Source: Neobacillus niacini (GTDB taxonomy: Bacteria > Bacillota > Bacilli > Bacillales > Cytobacillaceae). Taken from it: a DNA stretch of 64,000 nucleotides. Position 1 is the first letter of the stretch, and each line of letters starts with the position of its first letter. Made by a program: the position numbers and the translations under genes. This document shows positions 28,463 through 37,182 of the stretch, piece by piece. The notes beneath the pieces were generated by a model. It was not told the origin of the DNA and did not search any database. It saw only the letters and a list, made by a program, of their open reading frames with translations. The stretch is taken from the NCBI RefSeq assembly GCF_019749295.1, contig NZ_JACWFG010000003.1:288489-352488 (forward strand). Direction: 5' to 3'.

Positions 28463-29158
28463 ATGCTTAGAAGCAGTTTTTCTATATATAGTTTATTGGA
28501 TCATTTCTTTCGAAAATCAGAGCAAATACAAAAGCTAAAAGCAGGAACTGTTCTCTTTCAAGAGAAGGATTCTGTTGAATATGTTTACCTGCTGCTCAGT
28601 GGCACCGTTGCTCTAGGAAGAGTTCATATGCGGGGGAAAGACTTTATTTTAAAGGTCTTGAATAGCAGGGAATTGATAGTTGAATATCAAATATTTAAAC
28701 AAAATCCCCATTATCAGTTTTATGCAAAGACACTTGATGATTGTGAAATTCTTGCTTTAACAAAAGAACAATTTGAAGAATTCATCATGAATGACCCAGA
28801 TGCGATGAATGCATTTGTCTCTTGGTTGAGTACAAGTTACCTAAAGGCTCAAATGAAATGTCAGGATTTAATTATGAATGGTAAAAAAGGTGGATTATAC
28901 TCAATCTTAATTAGACTTTGTAATACTTATGGGATAAAGACCGAGGATGGAATACTTATTGACTTCCCATTAACTCATCAAGAGCTTGCGAACTTAACTT
29001 TTGGTACGAGAGAAGTTATTCAACGTGCATTAAAAGAATTGCGGGAAAATGATGTTATATCTTATGAACAGCAAAAATTCACAATAAAAAACCTTAAATT
29101 TCTTAAAGAAGAAGTAGACTGCCAAAACTGCCCCTATGAGATTTGTGGTGTAAATTAA
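28463..29158 (+). CDS. Crp/Fnr regulator with C-terminal Cys cluster motif
   Basis: Crp/Fnr-family regulator (231 aa). The cyclic-nucleotide-like sensor fold covers about residues 20-125, a dimer helix follows, and the HTH is THQELANLTFGTREVIQRALKEL near 171-193. The C-terminus has Cys220-x2-Cys223-x4-Cys228, the same spacing as the [4Fe-4S] ligands of B. subtilis Fnr; Asp135 sits at nearly the same distance before them as that protein's fourth ligand. An oxygen- or redox-responsive regulator is likely. Start chosen at ATG 28463, with AAAGGAG 8 bases upstream. Confidence 0.82.
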   Translation: MLRSSFSIYSLLDHFFRKSEQIQKLKAGTVLFQEKDSVEYVYLLLSGTVALGRVHMRGKDFILKVLNSRELIVEYQIFKQNPHYQFYAKTLDDCEILALTKEQFEEFIMNDPDAMNAFVSWLSTSYLKAQMKCQDLIMNGKKGGLYSILIRLCNTYGIKTEDGILIDFPLTHQELANLTFGTREVIQRALKELRENDVISYEQQKFTIKNLKFLKEEVDCQNCPYEICGVN

Positions 29159-29160
29159 AT

Positions 29161-29196
29161 AAAACTCCTGCTCACAATTATAGAGCAGGAGTTTTT
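29161..29196. terminator. Bidirectional terminator, FNR-like gene / yqgC
   Basis: Hairpin AAACTCCTGCTC / GAGCAGGAGTTT with a 9-nt loop between convergent genes, with T-run rightward and A-run leftward. Confidence 0.88.
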
Positions 29197-29199
29197 CCA

Positions 29200-29682
29200 T
29201 TATAGGACTACTAAAAGGAAGTATGCAATCATTAATACTTGTATAATCGTCTTTGTGATTACACTGCTAACAAATCCAACAACAGATCCGAATCCTATTT
29301 TTAAACTGTTTTTAAAGTCTCTTTTATTTACTAACAGTTCAGCTCCCACCGCGCCAATTAATGGACCTAGTAGAATTCCCAGGAACGGAATGACAAAGGG
29401 ACCAACGATAAGACCGATTGTACTCCCCCAGACTCCAGCTTTCGAACCGCCGTATTTTTGAATCCCTATCATATTTGCAATATAATCTGCTACAAATAAA
29501 AGAATAACCAATAAACTCTGAACCAGCCAAAAGAACCAGCTAAAAGGCTCAAAGGAAAAAAAGACCCCATATAATATATAGCCTGCTAATAGAAATAAAA
29601 CACTAGGGATGATTGGATAAATAAGTCCAACAAACCCTATGATAAATAAAATAGAAATGATTGACCAATAAACAATCTCCAT
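29200..29682 (-). CDS. yqgC: YqgC, DUF456 membrane protein
   Basis: Membrane protein (160 aa) with four to five hydrophobic segments. It shows the Gly-rich DUF456 blocks GLIVGPFVIPFLGILLGPL and GSVVGFVSSVITKTII. Function is unknown. Location next to sodA matches B. subtilis yqgC. AAAGGA lies upstream of the ATG. Confidence 0.82.
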   Translation of the reverse strand: MEIVYWSIISILFIIGFVGLIYPIIPSVLFLLAGYILYGVFFSFEPFSWFFWLVQSLLVILLFVADYIANMIGIQKYGGSKAGVWGSTIGLIVGPFVIPFLGILLGPLIGAVGAELLVNKRDFKNSLKIGFGSVVGFVSSVITKTIIQVLMIAYFLLVVL

Positions 29683-29818
29683 TTATCTCAGTCCTTTAGA
29701 AAATATATTTAAAGGTATATACGTACTCATTCGTAATTAGTTTCATAATTCATCATTCTTGTTAATATCAGCCTCAAAAGCTACAATAGATGATGAATCT
29801 TTAATAAGGTGGTTAAAC

Positions 29819-30598
29819 ATGAACATTTTTAAGCAATTTTATAAGAGTACTTATTCCCCAAAGGACATTGCCTCTTTTCGATTTCAGGGAATTGGAAAAA
29901 CAATATTATATGTATTTCTTCTCACTTTATTATCTATCCTGCCGGCCATCTACTACTTAAGTACAATGCTCACAGCAGGAATCGAAGATACAAAATCCGT
30001 TATGAAAAATGAACTCCCCTCATTTACAATCGATAATGGCAGTTTATCTGCAGAGACAGATGTACCCCTAACAATTGATAAGGGAGACTTCACCATTATG
30101 ATTGATCCAACTGGAGTTACTACAACCGAAGATGTGGAAGATGCAAATAATGCTATTGCTTTACTCAAAAATGAAATTGCGGTAGCAGCAGGAGGAAGGA
30201 TTGATACATATTCCTACTCCATGCTTGAAGGCTTAACGTTATCAAAAGAAGACTTTATCGATATAGTTGATACTATTGATGGAATGAAAGGTATTATTAT
30301 TCCAGTCATGTCTCTTATTATGTTCCTTTTCTCGAGTGCCGTAAACTTCATTGAAGTATCTATTCTCGCTTGGTTTGGATTATTATTAAAGGGTCTTGCA
30401 GGTAAAAATATAAGTTATCGCCATTTATGGAGAATGGCGGCCTATAGTGTAACATTGCCAACTTTATTCTTTACCATTATGAGTGCTCTAAATACACCTG
30501 TTCCAAATAGCTTTATCATTAATTGGTTTGTTGAAATCATCATCCTATACTTAGCATTAAAAGAAATACCAAGCGAAAAAACAAATATCGAAAATTAA
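29819..30598 (+). CDS. yqgB: YqgB, DUF1189 membrane protein
   Basis: Membrane protein (259 aa): N-terminal segment with YKSTYSPKDIASFRFQGIGKTILYVF, one helix near residues 28-48, an extracellular domain of about 110 residues (DNGSLSAETDVPLTIDKGDF), then four helices to the C-terminus. These are DUF1189 features; function is unknown. AAGGTGG before ATG 29819 fixes the start; the open frame further upstream lacks a ribosome site. Confidence 0.82.
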   Translation: MNIFKQFYKSTYSPKDIASFRFQGIGKTILYVFLLTLLSILPAIYYLSTMLTAGIEDTKSVMKNELPSFTIDNGSLSAETDVPLTIDKGDFTIMIDPTGVTTTEDVEDANNAIALLKNEIAVAAGGRIDTYSYSMLEGLTLSKEDFIDIVDTIDGMKGIIIPVMSLIMFLFSSAVNFIEVSILAWFGLLLKGLAGKNISYRHLWRMAAYSVTLPTLFFTIMSALNTPVPNSFIINWFVEIIILYLALKEIPSEKTNIEN

Positions 30599-30624
30599 AC
30601 GTACCCAAAGGGTGCGTTTTTTCG
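30598..30624 (+). terminator. Terminator downstream of yqgB
   Basis: Short hairpin AACGTACCC / GGGTGCGTT (one G-U pair), triloop, then TTTTTT. Confidence 0.75.
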
Positions 30625-30685
30625 TTCTATTACGAATGGGACAAGCATAGGAATGTACAAACATTCCATTTTGGAGGCATGTCTC

Positions 30686-31015
30686 ATGAAAAGAATATTC
30701 TTTTTTCTCTTCGGATTACTAACAATTTATGTTATTTATATTGATCTAACAGCCGGTACTCTGCCAAAAAATGAAACTCAAAAGCAGGAACAGACAGTGG
30801 CAACCATGGCTGCTCCAGAAAATACAATTGATGCCTTTGAAGCCGAGGTTGAACCTGGCGAAACGCTGATATCGATTGTGGAAAATCATATAAAAAAACC
30901 ATTACCCGTATCGATTGAAGAATTAGTTGAAGACTTTCGAAGCTTAAATCCCGGACAAGCTCCAGAAAAAATTCAAATTGGGTCAACCTACCAATTTCCT
31001 GATTACTCAAAATAG
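30686..31015 (+). CDS. Small anchored protein with LysM-like C-terminus
   Basis: Protein of 109 aa with an N-terminal hydrophobic anchor (MKRIFFFLFGLLTIYVIYI), a polar Gln/Thr-rich linker, and a C-terminal half reading VEPGETLISIVENH ... LNPGQAPEKIQIGSTYQFP, which fits a LysM module (start 'GetL.sI', end 'I.iG..Y.fP'). It is probably surface-exposed and wall-binding. GGAGG 8 bases before ATG 30686 decides the start. It lies ahead of ispG but is unrelated in function. Confidence 0.7.
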   Translation: MKRIFFFLFGLLTIYVIYIDLTAGTLPKNETQKQEQTVATMAAPENTIDAFEAEVEPGETLISIVENHIKKPLPVSIEELVEDFRSLNPGQAPEKIQIGSTYQFPDYSK

Positions 31016-31034
31016 GGGGACAAAAGCGTCAGTC

Positions 31035-31064
31035 TTGTCAAGATTAGCATAGGACTGATAAAAT
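31035..31064 (+). promoter_or_regulatory. Predicted promoter of ispG
   Basis: TTGTCA, 18-bp spacer, TAAAAT, about 60 bases upstream of the ispG start. Moderate match to a sigma-A promoter. Confidence 0.45.
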
Positions 31065-31123
31065 AGTAGGTGCATGTTTAAACTACCTATTATTCGAATC
31101 CAAATTGAAGGAGCGAATCTCCC

Positions 31124-32239
31124 TTGAGTGAAATTATTCATCGTACAAAGACCCGTCCCATTAAGGTTGGTAATTTAACCATTGGCGGGAGTAACGAATT
31201 ATTTATACAAAGCATGACGACTACAAAAACGCATGATGTTGAAGCAACTGTTGCGGAAATTAAACGTCTTGAAGAAGCAGGCTGCCAGATTGTACGTGTT
31301 GCATGTCCCGACGAACGTGCGGCAAATGCCATACCTGAAATCAAAAAAAGAATCAATATCCCTCTAGTTGTCGATATCCATTTTGATTATAAATTAGCGC
31401 TTAAAGCTATTGAGGGCGGCGCAGATAAGATCCGGATTAATCCAGGAAATATTGGTAAGCGGGAAAAAGTAGAAGCTGTTGTTAAGGCTGCAAAGGAACG
31501 GGGAATTCCCATCCGGATTGGCGTAAATGCAGGTTCACTTGAAAAAAGGATTCTTGAAAAATATGGTTATCCAACCGCCGATGGAATGGTTGAAAGTGCC
31601 CTCCATCATATCAAAATCCTTGAAGACTTGGATTTCCACGATATTATTGTTTCCATGAAAGCATCTGATGTAAACCTTGCAATTGAAGCATATGAAAAAG
31701 CTTCTAAAGCATTTGATTATCCGTTACATTTAGGTATTACTGAATCAGGAACACTATTTGCAGGGACTGTTAAAAGCGCTGCAGGACTTGGTGCGATTAT
31801 AAGCAAAGGAATTGGTAATACACTTCGTATTTCTTTAAGTGCTGACCCAGTTGAAGAGGTCAAAGTAGCCAGAGAGCTTTTAAAGGTATTTGGTCTTTCT
31901 TCCAATGCAGCAACCTTAATCTCCTGCCCAACCTGCGGTCGAATCGAAATTGATTTGATCAGTATTGCAAATGAAGTTGAAGAATATATCTCAACTATAA
32001 AAGCGCCAATTAAAGTAGCTGTTTTGGGATGTGCTGTTAACGGTCCTGGTGAAGCGAGAGAAGCTGATATTGGAATTGCCGGCGCTCGTGGTGAAGGCTT
32101 ACTATTCCGTAAAGGCGAGATTGTTCGTAAAGTCCCTGAGGATCAATTAGTCGATGAATTGAAGAAGGAAATCGATCAAATTGCTGAAGAATATTTCCAG
32201 AAAAAAGCGGCAGAAGAAGCTGAAGTAACAAACCAATAA
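31124..32239 (+). CDS. ispG: IspG, HMBPP synthase (flavodoxin-dependent)
   Basis: Converts MEcPP to HMBPP in the MEP isoprenoid pathway, using a [4Fe-4S] cluster (371 aa). The N-terminal TIM barrel includes [23 protein letters not shown]; cluster cysteines lie in [11 protein letters not shown] and [11 protein letters not shown] near the C-terminus. The start codon is TTG with GAAGGAG about 10 bases upstream. ispH, the next enzyme, is at 39548 in the same window. Confidence 0.96.
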   Translation: MSEIIHRTKTRPIKVGNLTIGGSNELFIQSMTTTKTHDVEATVAEIKRLEEAGCQIVRVACPDERAANAIPEIKKRINIPLVVDIHFDYKLALKAIEGGADKIRINPGNIGKREKVEAVVKAAKERGIPIRIGVNAGSLEKRILEKYGYPTADGMVESALHHIKILEDLDFHDIIVSMKASDVNLAIEAYEKASKAFDYPLHLGITESGTLFAGTVKSAAGLGAIISKGIGNTLRISLSADPVEEVKVARELLKVFGLSSNAATLISCPTCGRIEIDLISIANEVEEYISTIKAPIKVAVLGCAVNGPGEAREADIGIAGARGEGLLFRKGEIVRKVPEDQLVDELKKEIDQIAEEYFQKKAAEEAEVTNQ

Positions 32240-32247
32240 GCGAAATG

Positions 32248-32283
32248 AAGAAACCCGGCAAACCTGCCGGGTTTCTTTTTTTG
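32248..32283 (+). terminator. Terminator downstream of ispG
   Basis: 13-bp stem AAGAAACCCGGCA / TGCCGGGTTTCTT, loop aacc, followed by TTTTTT. Confidence 0.9.
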
Positions 32284-32348
32284 CGAAGCAGCCTTAGATA
32301 AGGTCCTTACGCTTTTTATGCCCCTATATTTGCAAGTTACTGTTACTG

Positions 32349-32729
32349 TTAAAAGAACGGCAGGATAAAGATTCCGACAATGATCGAAATTGCACCTATC
32401 CCGATTGCCCACGCTCCAAGCCCTTCGGCTCCTCGACGTCTAGCAATGAACCCTAACACAATACCTGCTGCACCAAAAAGAATCGGCATTACAAACAATG
32501 ATAGTATTGATAGAACTAAAGCAGCCCAGCCCATACCTGTTCCAGCACCGGTCTGCATTCCTTGATCAGACTTTGATCTTTCCTGGAATGCAGGTCGGGA
32601 AATGGGAACAGGGGCCGCAATTTCAGCTGCTGTTTCCTCTCGATAATCAGAAGGGTAATCTGGGCTATCTACATCAGTGTTTGGACTTGGGAGATACCCA
32701 CGTATTTTCGTGTCTTTTTTATCTTCCAT
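32349..32729 (-). CDS. yqfX: YqfX, DUF4190-like membrane protein
   Basis: Small protein (126 aa). A disordered, acidic and Pro-rich N-terminal half (to about residue 60) is followed by two Gly/Ala-rich membrane helices (GWAALVLSILSLFVMPILFGAAGIVLGFIA and LGAWAIGIGAISIIVGIFIL) with RRRGAEG between them. This matches the DUF4190 two-helix module. Function is unknown. The position beside ispG fits yqfX. Confidence 0.78.
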   Translation of the reverse strand: MEDKKDTKIRGYLPSPNTDVDSPDYPSDYREETAAEIAAPVPISRPAFQERSKSDQGMQTGAGTGMGWAALVLSILSLFVMPILFGAAGIVLGFIARRRGAEGLGAWAIGIGAISIIVGIFILPFF

Positions 32730-32838
32730 CCGAATCCCTCACTTTCAGTAATAGGAGCATTAATTATTGTTTGTAACTTTCATCTTTTTAGTATGGTAAA
32801 ATAAAGATAATAATCATATCATTTGAAGGTGACTACAT

Positions 32839-33402
32839 ATGAGGAAAAGATTTGGAATTGATATTGATGGTACAGTAACCTGTCCATCAGCACTATTACC
32901 CTTTATTAATGAGGGATTTGGACTAAACATCACTTTAGCAGATGTAAAAGAATATGACTTAAATAAGGTTGTTAAAGTTCCTGAGGAAAGATTTGCAAAG
33001 TGGTTTATTGAAAACGAGCCCATCATTTATGAGAAATCTCCGTTAGCTGAAGGAGCAGAAAAGATTCTTACGAAGTGGAAAAATGAACATGAATTGTTTT
33101 TCATAAGCGCCAGAGGACCACACCTGTTAGAAAATACAAAGAAATGGTTTAGCAGGAAAGGTTTGTCCTACAACCATATTGAGCTAATCGGATCTCACGA
33201 CAAGGTGTCTACTGCTAAACGACATGAAGTGGATATATTCCTCGAGGATAAACACGATAATGCTGTTATGATTCATGAAGAATGCGATATCCCAGTCCTT
33301 TTATTTAATACACCCTATAATCAGGACCCAATCCCTAAAGGTGTCGTTCGCGTTAATAATTGGTATGAGGCTAATAATTGGGTTGAAAATTGGCTTAGAT
33401 AA
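32839..33402 (+). CDS. yqfW: YqfW, HAD-type putative nucleotidase
   Basis: HAD phosphatase of the NT5C/YqfW group (187 aa). Motif I is FGIDIDGTVT (nucleophile Asp8 and Asp10), motif II the Ser in FFISARGPH, motif III Lys in DKVSTAKRHEVDIFLEDK, and the acidic motif IV in FLEDKHDNA. It is predicted to dephosphorylate a nucleotide; the substrate is not shown. GAAGGTG precedes the ATG. Confidence 0.82.
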   Translation: MRKRFGIDIDGTVTCPSALLPFINEGFGLNITLADVKEYDLNKVVKVPEERFAKWFIENEPIIYEKSPLAEGAEKILTKWKNEHELFFISARGPHLLENTKKWFSRKGLSYNHIELIGSHDKVSTAKRHEVDIFLEDKHDNAVMIHEECDIPVLLFNTPYNQDPIPKGVVRVNNWYEANNWVENWLR

Positions 33403-33410
33403 GTTAAATA

Positions 33411-33448
33411 TAAAAACAGCATGGCACTCTTAGCCATGCTGTTTTTCT
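33411..33448. terminator. Bidirectional terminator, yqfW / zur
   Basis: 14-bp stem AAAAACAGCATGGC / GCCATGCTGTTTTT with 7-nt loop between convergent genes. Confidence 0.9.
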
Positions 33449-33450
33449 TT

Positions 33451-33861
33451 TTAGTTGCATTCAGGACAGCGTCCATAAATTTCAAATTTGTGTCCGGAGA
33501 TATCATACCCTTTTAAATCCTCACTTAAGCTGTTCATAGGACAGGTTTCAATCTCTTTTGTCTTACCGCAATCCATACAGATAAAATGATGATGATGCTG
33601 GTGCCGGGAACAGGAAAAGCGAAAATGCTTCTCACCAGAAAGTTCAGTCATTTCAAGAATTCCCATTTTTACAAAGAGAGAAAGATTACGATAAATCGTA
33701 TCAAAACTTAATCCAGGATAATCTTCTTTTAACTCATCTAAAACATCCTTAGCTGTTAAATATTTATCACTGTCAGCAAACAATTGGAGCATATCTTCTC
33801 TTTTGCCTGTTTGTTTAAATCCATTTTCTTTTAAGAATTGAATAGCTTCATTCACATTCAT
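33451..33861 (-). CDS. zur: Fur-family zinc regulator Zur
   Basis: Fur-family repressor (136 aa). The N-terminal winged helix includes [29 protein letters not shown]. Zinc sites: Cys/His-rich [24 protein letters not shown] and a structural pair CPEC at the extreme C-terminus, as in Zur. Adjacency to znuBC makes zinc, rather than iron or peroxide, the likely signal. Its ATG overlaps the znuB stop (ATGA). It probably represses its own operon. Confidence 0.9.
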   Translation of the reverse strand: MNVNEAIQFLKENGFKQTGKREDMLQLFADSDKYLTAKDVLDELKEDYPGLSFDTIYRNLSLFVKMGILEMTELSGEKHFRFSCSRHQHHHHFICMDCGKTKEIETCPMNSLSEDLKGYDISGHKFEIYGRCPECN

Positions 33862-34721
33862 CCTGCTGCACCCCCTTGTGAGATCTGATTTTTAAGCGTA
33901 AATTTTTTATATACGATGGTTAAAACTAAAATAGCTACTGCAATCATGACAATTGTTCCTCCTGGAGCAAGGTCAAGGTAATAAGAAGCAAACAGGCCTC
34001 CAAGTACAGATATCTCTCCGAATATAATCGACAAAAAGATTGTTTGTTTAAATCCTTTCGCAATACGAATACTAGCTGCAACCGGTAATGTCATCAATGA
34101 AGAAACAAGCATAATTCCTACAATCCGCATTGAAGCAGCAATCACTAGTGCCACCATAATAATAAAAATAAAATGAATACTTTTTGCTGCGATTCCCGAG
34201 GCTTTGGCGTGTTCTTCATCAAAAGATAATAAAAACAGTTCTTTATATAATAAAATGATGGTGATTACAACGGCGATACTTATAACAAAAATAACCCATA
34301 AATCCGTTCGGCTGACAGCTGAAACACTTCCAAATAAATAGCTGTACAAGTCCGTATTAAACCCATCAGCAAGTGAAATAAAGATTACCCCTAATCCGAT
34401 ACCGCCTGATAAAATGATCGGGATTGCAAGCTCTTGGTAATGTTTATAAACTCCACGTAGTTTTTCTATAAACAACGAACCTCCGACAGAAAAGACCATT
34501 CCTAAGTAAAGTGGATTTAATCCACTTAGAACAAGAAAATACTTTTCAAGGAGAAGACTGGCAGCAATTCCTGCTAAGGTTACGTGACTTAAAGCGTCAG
34601 CAATTAATGAAAGTCTTCTGACAACAATAAAAACACCCAATAATGGTGCAAGAAAACCTATTAAAATTCCTGTTAGAAAGGCATTTTGTAAAAATTCATA
34701 TTGAAATAATCCTTGAATCAT
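33858..34721 (-). CDS. znuB: ZnuB-type zinc ABC transporter permease
   Basis: Metal ABC-3 family permease (287 aa) with seven to eight membrane helices, typified by [29 protein letters not shown] and [20 protein letters not shown]. The partner ATPase lies immediately upstream with a 4-base overlap, and zur follows. Zinc specificity is inferred from zur. No zinc-binding receptor (ZnuA) gene is present in this operon; it must be elsewhere. Confidence 0.9.
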   Translation of the reverse strand: MIQGLFQYEFLQNAFLTGILIGFLAPLLGVFIVVRRLSLIADALSHVTLAGIAASLLLEKYFLVLSGLNPLYLGMVFSVGGSLFIEKLRGVYKHYQELAIPIILSGGIGLGVIFISLADGFNTDLYSYLFGSVSAVSRTDLWVIFVISIAVVITIILLYKELFLLSFDEEHAKASGIAAKSIHFIFIIMVALVIAASMRIVGIMLVSSLMTLPVAASIRIAKGFKQTIFLSIIFGEISVLGGLFASYYLDLAPGGTIVMIAVAILVLTIVYKKFTLKNQISQGGAAG

Positions 34722-35497
34722 TTAAAAACGCCTCCGTGGTCATGTTGATGGGAAATAAGATGGACGTCCATTCCGTAGAATTCAGACATCCCTTCGCTCT
34801 GGTGTCTTTCAAATTCATCTGAATCTCCATGAAAGTGCAGATGCTTATTAAGACAGGCTACGTGTGTAACTTTATCTGAAATGGTTCCAACATCATGTGT
34901 AACTAATAGGAGTGTAATACCTCGATTTTTGTTTAGATCAGCCAGCATCTGATAAAATGCACTTACATTTTCAGCATCAACACCAACTGTTGGTTCATCT
35001 AAAATCAATAGCTTAGGCTCACTAACGAGTGCACGGGCAATAAATACTCTTTGCTGCTGCCCTCCTGAAAGCTCACCGATATTTCTGTTACTAAACTTTC
35101 TCATTCCCACAGCTTCCAACGCGTCATATACCTTTTGAGAGTCTTCTTTTTTAAAGAAGCGAAATAATCCAAGTTTCTTTGTTAATCCACTGGATACGAC
35201 TTCAAAAACAGTGGCAGGAAAGCCTGTATTAAATGAATTTGCTTTCTGAGAAACATAACCAATTTGCTGCCATTCTTTAAATTTACTCATTTCCTGGCCA
35301 AATAAGCGAATTTCTCCTGTTTGCGGTTTTAATAATCCCAGTATTAACCTCAATAATGTTGATTTTCCTGATCCATTAGGACCGACAATGGCAAGAAAGG
35401 AGCCATTTGGTACGGCTAAGTTAATATTTTCAAGAACTGTTTCCTTTTCATATCGATAGGAAAGTTGTTTTATTTCAATAATAGCTTGTGATTTCAT
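34718..35497 (-). CDS. znuC: ZnuC-type zinc ABC transporter ATPase
   Basis: ATPase (259 aa) with Walker A GPNGSGKSTLLRLI, Q-loop YVSQKA, signature LSGGQQQRV and Walker B LLILDEPTVGVD. The last 20 residues contain several histidines (LISHQHDHGG), common in zinc transport proteins. AAGGTG precedes the ATG. It is the first gene of znuC-znuB-zur. Confidence 0.92.
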   Translation of the reverse strand: MKSQAIIEIKQLSYRYEKETVLENINLAVPNGSFLAIVGPNGSGKSTLLRLILGLLKPQTGEIRLFGQEMSKFKEWQQIGYVSQKANSFNTGFPATVFEVVSSGLTKKLGLFRFFKKEDSQKVYDALEAVGMRKFSNRNIGELSGGQQQRVFIARALVSEPKLLILDEPTVGVDAENVSAFYQMLADLNKNRGITLLLVTHDVGTISDKVTHVACLNKHLHFHGDSDEFERHQSEGMSEFYGMDVHLISHQHDHGGVFK

Positions 35498-35519
35498 GGT
35501 TTCACACCTTAATTTTAAG

Positions 35520-35572
35520 AATCATTCCGATTTAACTTAAAGTAGTATACAATAGGAACTTCTTAATGTAAA
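35520..35572 (-). promoter_or_regulatory. znu promoter with Zur-like half operator
   Basis: On the minus strand TTTACA, 17-bp spacer, TATACT (35544-35572) form a good sigma-A promoter. Immediately downstream, AAATCGGAATGATT (35520-35533) matches the left half and centre of the Bacillus Zur box AAATCGTAATNATTACGATTT with one mismatch; the right half is poor. Its position over the predicted start of transcription suits repression. Functional assignment is inference. Confidence 0.5.
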
Positions 35573-35670
35573 GTCTTTACCTTTACACGGTTTTATTATT
35601 AGAGACCTTAGTATTCATTTTGTAACACTCTATTTCTCCCCTTCATACAGTAAATGAAGGAGTGATGAGT

Positions 35671-35925
35671 GTGAAGATTTTTGAGACCGTCATAAATCAT
35701 AAGATTAATACCATTACTGGTGATGAACTATTCAAGTATGCACAACAATTTAATATACGAGTAAATAAGCAGCAAGCACATAAGGTTGCTCAATACTTAA
35801 GAGGTAAAAATGTAAATATTTTTGATGACCGTGAACGATCTGCATTGATTAAAGAAATCGCTAAAATTGCCGGCCCTGAGGCGGCAAGAGAAGTAAATAA
35901 GCTTTTTGTACAATTTACAAAATAA
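35671..35925 (+). CDS. yqfT: YqfT, DUF2624 protein
   Basis: Small helical protein (84 aa) starting MKIFETVINHKINTITGDELFKYAQQF. The family (DUF2624) is known only from Bacilli; function is unknown. AAGGAG at 35657-35662 is too close to GTG 35662 and ATG 35665 but 8 bases from the GTG at 35671, which I take as the start. Location between znu and nfo fits yqfT. Confidence 0.8.
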   Translation: MKIFETVINHKINTITGDELFKYAQQFNIRVNKQQAHKVAQYLRGKNVNIFDDRERSALIKEIAKIAGPEAAREVNKLFVQFTK

Positions 35926-35948
35926 ATCTTTGATTTGGGTAAATTGTC

Positions 35949-36200
35949 TGTTGATTTGCGCTCCACTAAGGAAAGCTTCTTCGAATAATCCCCGCAGTGA
36001 CAGGCGATCTCTGCCTGTCACGAGGCACTTCGCTTTCCGCGGGCGGTTCGGGGAGCCTCCTCGGTGCTTTAGCGCCTGCGGGGTCCTCCCCTGCCCCGTC
36101 CTCCCGCAGGACATTGATTTTCATCCTAGAATTCGCCCACGCACGAAAAAAATGCGATAGCATTTTTGAGGAGTCTTCGTGCCTTCCGCTCCAATCAACA
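35949..36200. repeat. GC-rich inverted-repeat-bounded intergenic element
   Basis: About 252 bp of sequence far richer in G and C than its surroundings, bounded by TGTTGATT and AATCAACA. Internal landmarks are the hairpin GTGACAGGC / GCCTGTCAC (35997-36021), the block CGCTTTCCGCGGGCGG, GGGGAGCCTCCTCGG, CTCCCGCAGGA, and a second hairpin AAAAATGC / GCATTTTT (near 36147-36168). It resembles a dispersed MITE-like repeat I know from many Bacillaceae genomes. No transposase and no credible gene lie inside. An outer 11-bp inverted pair (TTTGATTTGGG 35929-35939, CCCAAATCAAA 36205-36215) brackets it. Confidence 0.7.
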
Positions 36201-36237
36201 GGTGCCCAAATCAAAAATTATTAGCTAACCCAAATAC

Positions 36238-36266
36238 AAAAGCTGTGCCCTTGAGCACAGCTTTTT
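36238..36266. terminator. Terminator downstream of nfo
   Basis: Hairpin AAAAGCTGTGC / GCACAGCTTTT with loop ccttga. It can act in both directions: for nfo on the minus strand and for yqfT read-through. Confidence 0.85.
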
Positions 36267-36267
36267 G

Positions 36268-37158
36268 TTAACCTTGTACAATTTTATCGAGCAGATTTTC
36301 GTTGAACTTTTGTTCTCTCAGCATTTCAATTTCGAATGCATATGGAGGCTTTTTATTATCTTTGTCTTCACCCACGAATGGTGTTTCAAGTATTTTTGGA
36401 ACATCCGCCAATTGGGGATGATGTACGATATAATTGAGTGCTTTGAAACCGATATGACCAAAGCCGATGTTTTCGTGTCGGTCTTTTTTCATTCCTACAG
36501 CATTTTTACTATCATTAATGTGAAGAACCTTTAGTTTATCCAAGCCCACAATTTTATCAAACTCATTTAAAACTCCATCAAAATCCTCAACAATGTTATA
36601 TCCAGCATCGTGAGTATGGCAAGTATCAAAACAAACAGAGAGTCTATCACTATAATTTACCCCATCAATAATCATAGCCAATTCCTCAAACGACTTTCCG
36701 CATTCAGAACCTTTTCCTGCCATTGTTTCTAAAGCAATTTGTAATTGCTCTTTCCCTGTTAATACTTCATTCAGGCCTTCGATAATTTTCTTAATCCCCG
36801 CTTCGGTACCTGCGCCTACGTGAGCCCCAGGATGCAGGACGATTTGTTTTGCACCAAGTGCCTCTGTTCTTTCAATTTCAGTACGTAAGAATCGGACACC
36901 TAAATCAAAGGTATCAGGATTTGTCGTATTCCCAATATTGATAATGTACGGAGCATGGACAACAATTTCTGCTATTCCATTTTCCTCCATATGCCTTCTC
37001 CCTGCTTCAATATTAAGATCTTCTATTTTTTTCCTTCTTGTGTTTTGTGGTGCGCCTGTATAAATCATAAACGTATTAGCGCCATAAGAAACTGCTTCTT
37101 CGCTTGCTGCCAGCAGCATTTTTTTACCGCTCATTGAAACATGTGATCCTATTTTCAA
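36268..37158 (-). CDS. nfo: Deoxyribonuclease IV (apurinic endonuclease)
   Basis: AP endonuclease of base-excision repair (296 aa), a zinc TIM-barrel enzyme. Motifs: [10 protein letters not shown] at the start, [50 protein letters not shown] and [26 protein letters not shown], which together provide the zinc ligands. The start codon is TTG at 37158, 5 bases after GGAG; a second TTG directly upstream is too close. It is followed by its terminator and the GC-rich repeat. Confidence 0.95.
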   Translation of the reverse strand: MKIGSHVSMSGKKMLLAASEEAVSYGANTFMIYTGAPQNTRRKKIEDLNIEAGRRHMEENGIAEIVVHAPYIINIGNTTNPDTFDLGVRFLRTEIERTEALGAKQIVLHPGAHVGAGTEAGIKKIIEGLNEVLTGKEQLQIALETMAGKGSECGKSFEELAMIIDGVNYSDRLSVCFDTCHTHDAGYNIVEDFDGVLNEFDKIVGLDKLKVLHINDSKNAVGMKKDRHENIGFGHIGFKALNYIVHHPQLADVPKILETPFVGEDKDNKKPPYAFEIEMLREQKFNENLLDKIVQG

Positions 37159-37182
37159 CAAAACTCCTCTCTCCCTTCACCA

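Noticed and set aside
30732..31010. Minus-strand 92-codon frame opposite the LysM-like protein
   Set aside because: No ribosome site or family resemblance, while the plus-strand gene has a good ribosome site, signal anchor and LysM-like pattern.
35906..36224. Several overlapping open frames within the GC-rich element
   Set aside because: They arise because GC-rich sequence has few stop codons; all frames on both strands are open and none resembles a protein. The block is better read as a repeat.
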